From assembly GCF_019218885.1 (NCBI RefSeq), contig NZ_JAHUWT010000005.1:310001-374000 (forward strand): a DNA stretch of 64,000 nt. The letters run 5' to 3'. The notes below the pieces were generated by a model, which had not been told where the DNA came from, ran no database searches, and saw only the letters and a list, made by a program, of their open reading frames with translations. The position numbers and the translations under genes were made by a program. The stretch comes from Bordetella sp. BOR01 (lineage in GTDB: Bacteria; Pseudomonadota; Gammaproteobacteria; Burkholderiales; Burkholderiaceae_B). Positions 1 through 8,975 of this stretch are shown here, piece by piece (the first letter of the stretch is position 1; each line of letters begins with the position of its first letter).

Positions 1-1388
1 AAGCCGGACACCAGGATCAGGTCTTTCTTGCGGTCTACCAGGAACACATAGCCGCGTTCGTCCACGTAGCCCATGTCGCCGGTGCGCAGGAAGCCGTCGG
101 GGTGGAACACCAGCGCCGTTTCATCGGGCCGGTTCCAGTAGCCCGACATCACTTGCGGGCCGCGTACACAAAGTTCGCCTGTTTCGCCCAGGGGCAGCTC
201 GCGGCCGTCATCGTCGCGTACCGATAGATCGGTCGATGGCACGGGCAGGCCGATCGACCCGGTGAACGTCTCGACATCCAGGGGATTGATGGTGACCGCC
301 GGCGCGGTTTCGGTCAGCCCGTAGGCCTGCGCCAGCGCTATGCCGGTGACCTCGCGCCAGCGCTGCGCGACGGCACGCTGCACTGCCATGCCGCCGCCCA
401 TGGTCAGGCGCAGCCGGGAAAAATCCAGCTTGGCGAAGTCGGGATGGTTGAGCAGGGCGCAGAACAGCGTATTCACGCCCGTGATGGCGCTGAAGGGTGT
501 CTTGCGCATGGCCTTGATGAAGGCAGGCAGGTCGCGTGGATCGAGAATCAGCAGGTTGCGCGCGCCCAGCTTCAGGAAGGTCAGGCAATTGGCGGTCAGG
601 GCGAACACATGATAAAGCGGCAGCGCGGTGACCACGCATTCTTCGCCTTCGCGCACCAGCCCGCGCACCCAGGCGTGCGCCTGGCACAGGTTGGCGAGCA
701 TGTTGCCGTGCGTCAGCACCGCGGCCTTGGCAACGCCGGTGGTGCCACCGGTGTACTGCAGGAAGGCCGGGTCGGCGCGCGTCAGCGCGGGCGCCTGCAG
801 CGGCATGCCATGGCCCGTATCCAGTGCATGGCGCAGGCGCACCGAGCCGGGCAGCGACCAGGCCGGCACCTTGCGCTTCACATGGCGTACCGCGAAATCG
901 ATGGCACGCCCTTTCAGCGGCCCCAGCAGTTCGCCCACCGAGGTGGCCACGATATGCCGCAGCGCCGTGCGCGGCAGGGCCCGCTGCAGGGTATGGGCGA
1001 AGTTCTCGGCGATGACGATGGCCTGCGCACCCGAATCGGCCAACTGGTGGGCCAGTTCGTGCGCGGTGTAGAGCGGATTGCAGCTGACCACCGCGCAGCC
1101 GGCGCGCAAGGCGCCGAACAGGCACACCGGGTACTGCAGCAAGTTGGGCAGCATCAGCGCGACCCTGTCGCCTTGCCGCAGGCCGCGCGATTGCAGCCAG
1201 GCCGCGAAGTCGCGCGACAGGCGGTCCAATTGCGCATAGGTGATGGTGGTGCCCAGGCTGGTGTAGGCCGGCCGGTCGGCGAAGCGCCGGCAACTATCGT
1301 CAAGGACATCCAGCAGCGAGCTGTAGGGCGAAATATCGATGTCGGCCGGGATGCCGGGGGGATAGCTGTCGAGCCAGATGCGTTCCAT
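1..1388 (-). CDS. fadD: Long-chain fatty acid-CoA ligase FadD (3' end cut by window edge)
   Basis: Activates free fatty acids to acyl-CoA through an acyl-AMP intermediate, the entry step of beta-oxidation, at the cytoplasmic face of the membrane. The reverse complement from the ATG at 1388 reads MERIWLDSYPPG and stays open to the edge, giving about 462 codons of a family near 560 residues, so roughly the last 95 residues are missing. The AMP-binding P-loop YTGGTTG, the segment QAYGLTET and the motif TGDMGYVDERGYVFLVDRKK are all readable. It is the last visible gene of the minus-strand fad operon, 22 bp after the DUF4442 gene. Adenylate-forming enzyme is certain; long-chain preference is inferred from context. 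Confidence 0.93.
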   Translation of the reverse strand, partial: MERIWLDSYPPGIPADIDISPYSSLLDVLDDSCRRFADRPAYTSLGTTITYAQLDRLSRDFAAWLQSRGLRQGDRVALMLPNLLQYPVCLFGALRAGCAVVSCNPLYTAHELAHQLADSGAQAIVIAENFAHTLQRALPRTALRHIVATSVGELLGPLKGRAIDFAVRHVKRKVPAWSLPGSVRLRHALDTGHGMPLQAPALTRADPAFLQYTGGTTGVAKAAVLTHGNMLANLCQAHAWVRGLVREGEECVVTALPLYHVFALTANCLTFLKLGARNLLILDPRDLPAFIKAMRKTPFSAITGVNTLFCALLNHPDFAKLDFSRLRLTMGGGMAVQRAVAQRWREVTGIALAQAYGLTETAPAVTINPLDVETFTGSIGLPVPSTDLSVRDDDGRELPLGETGELCVRGPQVMSGYWNRPDETALVFHPDGFLRTGDMGYVDERGYVFLVDRKKDLILVSG

Positions 1389-1410
1389 ATCGTCGTCCAC
1401 GCTGGCCCGT

Positions 1411-1962
1411 TCAGGCGTCGGGCGTTGCGCCGCCATCTGCACGGGCATCGTCCGGCACGCTGCCGCGGGCCTTGGTTTTGTAGAACTGCTTGTCGGCGAT
1501 ATACACCGTGCGCTCGACCACGGCGTACACCACGCCATTGTCGTCCTTGAGTTCCACCACATACACCCGGATGGTTTCATGCTGGCGCGCCAGCTCGGCC
1601 CGGATGGCCGCGATATCGGCGCGGTCGATGCGGAAGTCGGCGTACAGCGTTCCGTAGGCCGGCTTGCGGTAGCGGATGGTGGCCGCCTTGTCCCACACGA
1701 TGGTATCGGCCCCCAAGGCCGACATCAACAGGGTGGGGTGGGCGCCATCGGTAACGGCAAACAGCGATCCGCCGTACATCGACCCGACGATGTTGCGCGT
1801 GCGCCTGACTAGCGGCAACCGGATGCGCAGGTGCAGGAAGTCGGGCGACAGGTGCGTGACCCGCCCGCCGGTGGCCCGGAAGGCGGGGTGCAGGTTGAAA
1901 CCCATCCTCATCAACCGGGCCCGCCACGCCGGCGGCAGGTTCTTGAACCAGTACGGCTTCAC
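1411..1962 (-). CDS. DUF4442 hotdog-fold protein, probable acyl-CoA thioesterase-like
   Basis: A 183-residue protein with the DUF4442 pattern: an N-terminal WFKN...R segment, then a central hotdog helix with GSMYGGSLFAVTDGAHP and a C-terminal sheet containing VYVVELKDDNGVVYA. Relatives are related to PaaI-type thioesterases, but few have measured activity. The start is a GTG (1962-1960) only 10 bp after the thiolase stop, without a clear ribosome-binding site, so translational coupling is likely. Its place between the thiolase and fadD suggests it trims or recycles acyl-CoA; that role is inference. Alternative: a hotdog protein that binds acyl-CoA without hydrolysing it. Confidence 0.85.
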   Translation of the reverse strand: MKPYWFKNLPPAWRARLMRMGFNLHPAFRATGGRVTHLSPDFLHLRIRLPLVRRTRNIVGSMYGGSLFAVTDGAHPTLLMSALGADTIVWDKAATIRYRKPAYGTLYADFRIDRADIAAIRAELARQHETIRVYVVELKDDNGVVYAVVERTVYIADKQFYKTKARGSVPDDARADGGATPDA

Positions 1963-1972
1963 GGCGCGGGCG

Positions 1973-3169
1973 CTACAGCGCCTCGAAGATGCCGGCCGCG
2001 CCCATGCCCGTGCCCACGCACATGGTGACCATGCCGTATTTGCCGCCGGTGCGGCGCAGGCCGTGTACCAGCGTGGCAGTGCGGATGGCGCCGGTGGCGC
2101 CCAGCGGATGGCCCAGTGCGATAGCGCCGCCCAGGGGGTTGACGCGGGCGGGGTCCAGGCCCAGGTCGCGCATCACGGCCAGCGATTGCGCCGCGAAGGC
2201 TTCGTTCAGTTCGATCCAGTCGAGCTCGTGCTGGGCGATGCCAGCCGCGGCCAGGGCCTTGGGTATGGCCATCTTCGGGCCGATGCCCATGATCTGCGGC
2301 GGCACGCCGGCCACCGAGAAGCCGACAAAGCGCGCCAGCGGCACCAGGTTCAGTTCGCGCAGCACGCGCTCGGACACCAGAATGACCGCAGCCGCGCCAT
2401 CGGACATCTGCGAACTGTTGCCCGCGGTGACCGAGCCGCGCGCGGCGAACACCGGCCTGAGCTTGGCCAGCGCTTCGGCGCTGGTGTCCGGGCGCGGCCC
2501 TTCGTCGTGCTCGGACAGCCGTTCGACGGCACGCACCGCGCCGGCCTCGCCAGGCAGATGGTTGACGACCTGGTAGGGCGTGATTTCCGCATCGAAGTGT
2601 CCGGCGGCTATGGCTACGCAGGCCTTCTGGTGCGAGGCCAGCGCGAAGGCGTCCTGGTCTTCGCGCGACACCTTCCATTGCTCGGCGACTTTCTCGCCGG
2701 TCAGGCCCATGCCGAAGGCCATGCCCAGGTTCTCGTCGTGCGCGAAGATCTCGGGGTTGATGGCGACCTTGTTGCCCATGATCTGGGGCATGGCGCTCAT
2801 GGACTCGGTGCCGGCGGCGATGATTACGTCGGCCGCGCCCAGGCGGATGCGGGCGGCGGCATCGGCCACCGCTTGCAGGCCCGACGCGCAGAAGCGGTTG
2901 ACCGTCACGCCCGGCACATTGTCGGGCAGGCCGGCCAGCAGCAGGCTCATGCGCGCCACGTTCATGCCTTGCTCGGCCTCGGGCATGGCGCAGCCGGCGA
3001 TCACGTCTTCCACGCGCGCCGGGTCCAGCGCCGGCACCTGCGCCAGCGCGGCGCGCAGCGCGGCGGCCAGCATGTCGTCGGGCCGCGTGCTGATATAGAT
3101 GCCGTTGCGCTTGCCCACCGGCAGGCGGGTGGCGGCCACGATATAGGCGTCCTGGATCTGTTTGCTCAT
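1973..3169 (-). CDS. Acetyl-CoA acyltransferase (3-ketoacyl-CoA thiolase), FadA type
   Basis: Catalyses the thiolytic last step of beta-oxidation, releasing acetyl-CoA. At 398 residues it has normal thiolase length. The acylated cysteine is Cys94 in VNRFCASG, and the C-terminal pair is His354 in GHPLGATG and Cys384 in CVGTGMG, so the active site is complete. An AGGA-type ribosome-binding site precedes the ATG at 3169. It follows the FadN-type gene with a 12-bp gap, an enzyme/thiolase pairing like Bacillus fadN-fadA. It is one of two thiolases in this operon; they are only distantly alike, so they probably differ in chain-length preference (inference). Confidence 0.95.
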   Translation of the reverse strand: MSKQIQDAYIVAATRLPVGKRNGIYISTRPDDMLAAALRAALAQVPALDPARVEDVIAGCAMPEAEQGMNVARMSLLLAGLPDNVPGVTVNRFCASGLQAVADAAARIRLGAADVIIAAGTESMSAMPQIMGNKVAINPEIFAHDENLGMAFGMGLTGEKVAEQWKVSREDQDAFALASHQKACVAIAAGHFDAEITPYQVVNHLPGEAGAVRAVERLSEHDEGPRPDTSAEALAKLRPVFAARGSVTAGNSSQMSDGAAAVILVSERVLRELNLVPLARFVGFSVAGVPPQIMGIGPKMAIPKALAAAGIAQHELDWIELNEAFAAQSLAVMRDLGLDPARVNPLGGAIALGHPLGATGAIRTATLVHGLRRTGGKYGMVTMCVGTGMGAAGIFEAL

Positions 3170-3181
3170 GGCGATTCCTTC

Positions 3182-5575
3182 TCAATTGCGCAGCGGTTTG
3201 CCGGTTTCAAGCGTGTGGCGGATGCGCGCCTGGGTTTCGGGCGTGCGCAGCAGCGCCACGAACTCGCGGCGTTCCACGGCCAGCAGCCATTCCTCGTCGA
3301 CCCGGGTGCCCGCTTCGACCTCGCCCCCGCACAGCGCCACGGCGGCGCTGCGCGCCACCTGGTAGTCGTGCGCGCTGATCATGCCGCCTTCGCGCATGTT
3401 GACCAGCACCATCTCGCAATTGGCGATGCCGGTGCGGCCCGCCACCGGTATGCCTTGCGGCCGGGCGGGTGGCACGTGGCCGATATCGGCCGCCGCGCGG
3501 GCCTGGTGCAAAGCCACCCACAGTAGTTCATCGGGGTGGAACACCACCGCGTCGGTGGCCTGCGCGTAGCCCATGTCGATGGCATGCAGCGCGCTCTTGG
3601 CGACCTGTGCGGTGGCGATGTTCTGGAATACCGGCTGCAGGTACGGGAAGACTTCGGCGGGTGTTGCGGTGGCGGCCGCCAGGGTGGCGGCGCGCACGGC
3701 CAGCGCCTTGCTGCCGCCGCCGGCCGGCACCAGGCCCACACCGGCCTCGACCAGGCCGATATAGCTTTCCAGGGCCAGCACGCGATGGCTGCAATGCATC
3801 AGGAATTCGCAGCCACCGCCCAGCGCCATGCCCTGCACCGCGGCCACGGTGGGCACGCGGGCATAGCGCAGCGCCAGCGAGGCGCGCTGGAATTTTTCTA
3901 CCGTGGCTTCCAGAAGGTCGAACTGGCCGGCCGCGCAGGCCTGCGCCACCTGTGCCAGGTTGGCGCCCACCGCAAACGGCGGTTCGTGCCACAGCACCAG
4001 GGCATCGAGCGCCTGTTCGCTATGTTGAACCGCCTGCATGACGCCATCGAGCACTTCGCTGCCGATGGTGTGCATCTTCGAGGTGAACGACAGGATGCCG
4101 ATGCCGCCATCGACCTCGGGCAGATGCCACAGCCGTACGCCTTCGTTTTCCCACAGGGTGGTGCCGCGGGCTGCGGGCGGTTCGCCCACCAGGCGTTCGG
4201 GGAACAATTGGCGCGCATAGACGGGCAGGGCGGAACGCGGCTGCTGGCCCTGGTTGCGCGCGGAGTACGAGCCTTGCGCATCGTGCACGCCCGTGCGGCC
4301 GCTTTCCAGTGCCCAGGCCGGCAGCGGCGCCTGGCTCATGGCCTGGCCGGCGGCGATGTCTTCGGCCACGGCGGCCGCGATGGCCTGCCAGCCGGCCGCT
4401 TGCCAGGTTTCGAACGGGCCTTGTGCCCAGCCGAAGCCCCAGCGCATCGCCAGGTCGGCGTCGCGCGCATTATCCGCAATGTGTTCCAGCTGGAATGCGC
4501 TGTAGTGGAAGATGTCGCGGAACAGGCTCCACAGGAATTGGGCCTGGGGGTGCTGGCTGGCGCGCAATGCGGCAAAGCGCTGGGCGGCGTCGCGCTGCTT
4601 CAGGATGGCATCGACTTCGCCGGCCACGGCGCCGGCAGCGGGCCGGTAGTCGCCCGCGGCAGGGTCCAGTACCCGGATTTCCTTGCCCACTTTACGGTAC
4701 ACGCCGGCACCGTTTTTCTGCCCCAGCGCGCCGCGCTCGATCAGGGTGTCTAGCCAGGCCGGCAACTGGAAGTGCGCATGCCAGGGGTCCTGGGGCAGTT
4801 TGTCGCGCATCGTGCCGACTACATGGGCCAGCGTATCCAGGCCCACCACGTCGGCCGTACGATACGTGGCGCTCTTGGGCCGGCCGATCTTCGGGCCGGT
4901 CAGGGCATCGACCTCGTCGAAGCCCAGGCCCAGCCGTTCGGTATGGTGCAGGGCCGCCAGAATGGAGAACACGCCGATGCGGTTGGCGATGAAGTTGGGC
5001 GTGTCCAGCGCGCGGATGACGCCCTTGCCCAGCCGCGTGGTCAGCCAGCTTTCCAGGTGATCGAGCACGTCGGCCTGCGTATGCCGCGTCGCGATGAGTT
5101 CGACCAGCCGCATATAGCGCGGTGGATTGAAGAAATGCACGCCGCAGAAGCGCGCGCGCAAGGCCTGGGGCAGCGCATCGGCCAGTTCGCCGATCGACAG
5201 GCCCGAGGTGTTCGAGGCCAGGATGGCGCCGGGGGCCACGTGCGGCGCAATGCGCTCGTACAGCGCGGTTTTCCAGTCCATGCGCTCGGCGATGGCCTCG
5301 ATGACCAGGTCGCAGCCGGCCAGGCGTTCCAGGTGGTCGTCGTAGTTGGCGGGCGTGATCAGCGCCAGGCGCGATGGGCTGGCCAGCGGGGCAGGCTCGA
5401 GCTTCTTCAGGCCGGCCAAAGCCTTGCCGGCGATGCCATTGCGGTCGCCTTCCTTGGCGGTAAGGTCGAACAGGATCACCGGCACGCCGGCGTTGGCCAG
5501 GTGGGCGGCGATCTGCGCGCCCATGACGCCGGCGCCCAGCACGGCGGCGTGTTTGACGTTGAACTTGCTGCTCAA
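3182..5575 (-). CDS. 3-hydroxyacyl-CoA dehydrogenase / enoyl-CoA hydratase, FadN-type domain order
   Basis: A bifunctional beta-oxidation enzyme of 797 residues. The NAD-binding dehydrogenase half comes first, with GAGVMG at residues 14-19 and the motif HFFNPPRYM. The crotonase half is C-terminal, with ALGGGCEF and the glutamate segment VEAGVGLVPAGGG. This order is the reverse of FadB/FadJ and matches Bacillus FadN. The reading frame extends upstream to 5722, but I choose the TTG at 5575: it has an AGGAGA ribosome-binding site five bases before it (5586-5581), the protein start aligns with the dehydrogenase fold, and the upstream extension is low-complexity. It sits between the FadL-type porin and thiolase genes of the fad operon. 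Confidence 0.93.
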   Translation of the reverse strand: MSSKFNVKHAAVLGAGVMGAQIAAHLANAGVPVILFDLTAKEGDRNGIAGKALAGLKKLEPAPLASPSRLALITPANYDDHLERLAGCDLVIEAIAERMDWKTALYERIAPHVAPGAILASNTSGLSIGELADALPQALRARFCGVHFFNPPRYMRLVELIATRHTQADVLDHLESWLTTRLGKGVIRALDTPNFIANRIGVFSILAALHHTERLGLGFDEVDALTGPKIGRPKSATYRTADVVGLDTLAHVVGTMRDKLPQDPWHAHFQLPAWLDTLIERGALGQKNGAGVYRKVGKEIRVLDPAAGDYRPAAGAVAGEVDAILKQRDAAQRFAALRASQHPQAQFLWSLFRDIFHYSAFQLEHIADNARDADLAMRWGFGWAQGPFETWQAAGWQAIAAAVAEDIAAGQAMSQAPLPAWALESGRTGVHDAQGSYSARNQGQQPRSALPVYARQLFPERLVGEPPAARGTTLWENEGVRLWHLPEVDGGIGILSFTSKMHTIGSEVLDGVMQAVQHSEQALDALVLWHEPPFAVGANLAQVAQACAAGQFDLLEATVEKFQRASLALRYARVPTVAAVQGMALGGGCEFLMHCSHRVLALESYIGLVEAGVGLVPAGGGSKALAVRAATLAAATATPAEVFPYLQPVFQNIATAQVAKSALHAIDMGYAQATDAVVFHPDELLWVALHQARAAADIGHVPPARPQGIPVAGRTGIANCEMVLVNMREGGMISAHDYQVARSAAVALCGGEVEAGTRVDEEWLLAVERREFVALLRTPETQARIRHTLETGKPLRN

Positions 5576-5657
5576 AGCGGTCTCCTGTGTGGGCGGCGCG
5601 GTCCGCGGCCCGGGTGGGGCCGCGGATGGGCGCCGCAGGTCTGGCGCGCTGATGCGG

Positions 5658-6947
5658 TCAGAACCGGGTGGACACCTGGATGCCCAGGATGTTTCCCTTG
5701 CTGCTGTAGTCGCCCGATACACGCCCCTTGGTCAGGGCGTTGCCCGAATCGGTGTCGATGTCGGCATCGCGCAAGTACAGATAGGTATAGCCGACGTCGA
5801 TGCGCGTGTCTTTGCTTGCCTGATACTGTACCCCCGTCGAGAACCACCAGCGATCGGTGTCGGGCAGCGCGGTGGGGCGATCGGACGGGTTGTGCACCGG
5901 GGATTGGTCCCAGGCCACGCCGAAGCGCCATTTCCATTTGGGTGCGAATTGGTAGTTGGCGCCCAGCGCCACGCGCCAGCTGTCGCGGAATTCGAGCGGC
6001 AGCGTGTCGGTGGGGCCGCCGTTGTTCTTGATCTTCAGTTCCGGAATGCTGCTCCAGCCTGTCCAGGAGATATCGCCCAGCAGTTCCCAGCGTTCGTTCA
6101 GCCGGTGCAGGCCGCTGAGAATGAGTGTGTCGGGCAGGTCTACCGAGGCCTTGGCGTCGTACGACAGCGACTGGCCCGGGGCGAAGCCGTCGATCTTGGT
6201 GTCACCCTTGGCGGTGTGCTTGATCTTGGACCGGTACGACAGGCCGATGCGGGTGTCTTCAGTGGGTTGCAGCATGACGCCCGCATTCCAGCCCCAGGCG
6301 TCGCCATCCAGGTTGAGGTCGGCATCGCCCGGCAGGAACGGCCCCATCGGCGAGATCGGCACCACCACTTTCTTGGTGTACTGCGCATCGATGTATTGGT
6401 AGTTCAGGCCAAAGCCCATCGAGAACTGGTCGTTGACCTTGTATGCCACCGAGGGATTGATGTTGACGGTCTTGATGTCGAACTTGGTGGAATGGTATTG
6501 GCCCACCCAGTTGTCGTCGTATTCGGTCATCAGGCCGAACGGGGCGCCCACGCCCAAGCCGACGAACCATTGTTCGTTCAGTTGCCACGAGAAATAGGCA
6601 TTGGGCACCACGCCCAGGTTGCCCGCATCGCCGCCACTGCCGCCCAGGGGGGCGCCGCCGCCCAGGGCGGTGGGATTGCGGCTGTTGCCGTTGTCGCGGA
6701 ACTTGAACGAGGGCAGGATCGCATTGACACCCGCCGATACATTGAGCCCCGGCAGGTAGGTCATGCCCGCCGGGTTGAAGTAGATGGTGCTGGCGTTTTC
6801 CGCCACGGCCGCCGAGCCCGCATACGCGTTGCCCAGGCCGCTGGCGTTTTGCTCTAGTAGCTGGAATCCCGCCGCGTGCGCGGTGCCCGCGACGCCGGCC
6901 GCGATGGTGGCCGATAGTGTGGTCAATGCCAACGATGCTTTGTTCAT
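5658..6947 (-). CDS. fadL: OmpP1/FadL-family outer-membrane long-chain fatty acid porin
   Basis: A 429-residue outer-membrane beta-barrel predicted to admit long-chain fatty acids or similar hydrophobic compounds. The N-terminus MNKASLALTTLSATIAAG is a clear Sec signal peptide ending near AHA. It is followed by the FadL hatch signature FQLLEQNASGLGNAYAG, a motif characteristic of the family. The protein ends in an aromatic residue (STRF), as barrel proteins do for BAM recognition. A strong GGAGGAG ribosome-binding site precedes the ATG. A porin gene inside a beta-oxidation operon links uptake directly to degradation. The substrate could also be an aromatic hydrocarbon, but the neighbours favour fatty acids. 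Confidence 0.93.
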   Translation of the reverse strand: MNKASLALTTLSATIAAGVAGTAHAAGFQLLEQNASGLGNAYAGSAAVAENASTIYFNPAGMTYLPGLNVSAGVNAILPSFKFRDNGNSRNPTALGGGAPLGGSGGDAGNLGVVPNAYFSWQLNEQWFVGLGVGAPFGLMTEYDDNWVGQYHSTKFDIKTVNINPSVAYKVNDQFSMGFGLNYQYIDAQYTKKVVVPISPMGPFLPGDADLNLDGDAWGWNAGVMLQPTEDTRIGLSYRSKIKHTAKGDTKIDGFAPGQSLSYDAKASVDLPDTLILSGLHRLNERWELLGDISWTGWSSIPELKIKNNGGPTDTLPLEFRDSWRVALGANYQFAPKWKWRFGVAWDQSPVHNPSDRPTALPDTDRWWFSTGVQYQASKDTRIDVGYTYLYLRDADIDTDSGNALTKGRVSGDYSSKGNILGIQVSTRF

Positions 6948-6995
6948 GCGTGTCTCCTCCAGAGGCGGGAAAAACGGGTGTCGCTGCGATGGTCG

Positions 6996-8975
6996 TTATG
7001 GATTATCTGGGGCTGCGGCAGCGCCGGGATGTACGGCGGACGGACTGGCCGTGGCGTAGTAGTGCAGCGGCCCGCCGGTAAAGGGGGCGAAGCCGGTGCC
7101 GAAGACCACGCCGGCGTCGGCCAGGTCGGCATCGGCCACCACGCCGTCGTCGACTTGCTGCCGGGTGCGGTCCACCAGCGGTTGCACCAGCCGTTGCGCC
7201 AGGCCTGGCGGCGGCGTGCCGGCGGTGTTCTTGCGTGCCTTGCCGTCTTGCCAGGTGTAAAAGCCGCGGCCTGTCTTGCGGCCCAGTTCGTCGCGCGCGA
7301 TGCGGTCGGCCAGGCAGCGCGGCGGCTCGGCCTGGGCGGCAAGCTGGCGGCCGGCCGCCATGGCAATGTCCAGGCCGACGGTGTCGGCCAGTTCCAGCGG
7401 GCCCATGGGCATGCCGAAGTCGGTCATGGCGCGGTCGATGGTTTCGGGCGCCAGGCCTTCGTCGACGCAGCGCATGGCCTCGAGCAGGTAGGGCGCCAGT
7501 ACCGCGTTGACCAGGAATCCCGGCGCGTCGCGCACCGGCAGGGGCAGCTTGCCAAGCTGGCCCACGAACGCGCAGGCGCGCGCCTGCGCGCCGAGTTCGT
7601 CGGGCCCGGCCTGCACGACTTCGACCAGCGGCATCCTGGCCACGGGGTTGAAGAAGTGGATGCCGATCAGCTGTCCCGGCTGCGCCAGCCCGTTGCGCAG
7701 CGTGGCCAGCGACAGGCTGGACGTGTTGGTGGCCAGCAGCGCGCCCGTTTTCATGCGCGGCTGCAGCGCGCGGTACAGCGCCTGCTTGGCCTCGACCTGC
7801 TCGGTGATGGCTTCGATGACCACATCGGCAAGCGCCACGCCCGCGCCATCCGGGTCGGGGATGAGACGGTCGGCGGCGGCACGCGCGACGCGCCGGTCTT
7901 TCAGCTTGCGTGCGTACAGGTCGGCGGCGCGCCCGATGGCGGGCGCAATGCGGGCCGCGTCCTGGTCTTGCAGGGTGACGGTCATGCCTTTCAACGCGCA
8001 CCATGCGGCGATATCGCCACCCATGGTACCGGCGCCCACGACATGTACGCGGCCGACCGGCGCCATGCCGGTGGCCGGCTTGCCATTGGCCTTCAGGCGT
8101 TCCTGCAGGCGGAAGACGCGCAGCAGATTGCGAGCGGTGTCCGACGTAAGGATGCGCTGCACGACCTCGGGGGCGCGCAAGGCATTGCCGTCGTGCCGGG
8201 CCCACAGCGTGACAATGGCCGGTGCGGCCGGATAGTGTCCTTGCGGATCCTTGGCGGCGATCTGCCGGTGCGCGCGCCGCGCGACCAGCAGCTTCAGGGG
8301 CCAGCGATTCAACCAGCCCGCCACGCCGCGCGCGCGGCGCGGCGGCTTGCCGCTGCCCACGTGCTGGCGTGCCGCGGCATCGGCCAGGCGCGATGGCACG
8401 CGCGCGTCGACCAGGCCCAGGGCCGCGGCCCGGCGCGCATTGGCGGGACGGCCGGTAAGCATCATGTCCAGTGCCGCGGGTGCGCCGATCAGGGCGGGCA
8501 GCCGGCGCATGCCGCCCCAGCCGGGAAAGATGCCCAGCATCACTTCGGGCAGCGCCAGCGAGGTGCCGGGTTCGTCTATGGCCAGCCGGTAGCGGCAGGC
8601 CAGGGCCAGTTCCAGGCCTCCGCCCAGGCAGTGGCCCCGGATCAAGGCCAGGGTGGGGTAAGAGACGGCGGCCAGCCGGTTCAGCAGATGCCAGCCCCGT
8701 TCGACCAGCGCCTGCGCCTGCTGCGGCGTGGCAAGCTGGGCGAATTCGTCGACGTCGGCCCCGGCAATGAAGCCGGCGGCCTTGCCGGAACGGATGACCA
8801 GACCCGCGGGGGGATCGGCCTGCAAGGCGTCGAGTACGCCGGCCAGTTCGGCCATGACGTCGGCCGATAGCGCATTGACAGAGCTGCCGGCCCGATCGAG
8901 CGTCAGCCAGGCCAGGCCGTCGGGCTGGCGTTCAAGCTGCCAATGGCGCCAGGCGGAGGGCGTTGGGGTGTTCAT
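6996..8975 (-). CDS. Enoyl-CoA hydratase / 3-hydroxyacyl-CoA dehydrogenase, FadB/FadJ-type domain order
   Basis: A 659-residue bifunctional enzyme of the fatty-acid oxidation complex alpha-subunit type. The crotonase domain is N-terminal: GHCLGGGLELALAC supplies the oxyanion hole and first glutamate, and LALPEVMLGIFPGWGG the second. The dehydrogenase follows, with the NAD motif VGAGTMGGDIA near residue 310 and HFFNPVARMPLVEVV. The reading frame continues upstream to 9203, but the ATG at 8975 overlaps the thiolase stop as ATGA (8975-8972), marking translational coupling and the true start. It probably forms a trifunctional complex with that thiolase, as FadJ does with FadI (inference from family knowledge). 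Confidence 0.94.
   Translation of the reverse strand: MNTPTPSAWRHWQLERQPDGLAWLTLDRAGSSVNALSADVMAELAGVLDALQADPPAGLVIRSGKAAGFIAGADVDEFAQLATPQQAQALVERGWHLLNRLAAVSYPTLALIRGHCLGGGLELALACRYRLAIDEPGTSLALPEVMLGIFPGWGGMRRLPALIGAPAALDMMLTGRPANARRAAALGLVDARVPSRLADAAARQHVGSGKPPRRARGVAGWLNRWPLKLLVARRAHRQIAAKDPQGHYPAAPAIVTLWARHDGNALRAPEVVQRILTSDTARNLLRVFRLQERLKANGKPATGMAPVGRVHVVGAGTMGGDIAAWCALKGMTVTLQDQDAARIAPAIGRAADLYARKLKDRRVARAAADRLIPDPDGAGVALADVVIEAITEQVEAKQALYRALQPRMKTGALLATNTSSLSLATLRNGLAQPGQLIGIHFFNPVARMPLVEVVQAGPDELGAQARACAFVGQLGKLPLPVRDAPGFLVNAVLAPYLLEAMRCVDEGLAPETIDRAMTDFGMPMGPLELADTVGLDIAMAAGRQLAAQAEPPRCLADRIARDELGRKTGRGFYTWQDGKARKNTAGTPPPGLAQRLVQPLVDRTRQQVDDGVVADADLADAGVVFGTGFAPFTGGPLHYYATASPSAVHPGAAAAPDNP

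Noticed and set aside
1676-3526. 616-codon open frame on the plus strand across the thiolase and DUF4442 genes
   Set aside because: It is antisense to genes with clear catalytic motifs, has no family resemblance and is rich in His/Arg/Gly, as expected for high-GC shadow frames.
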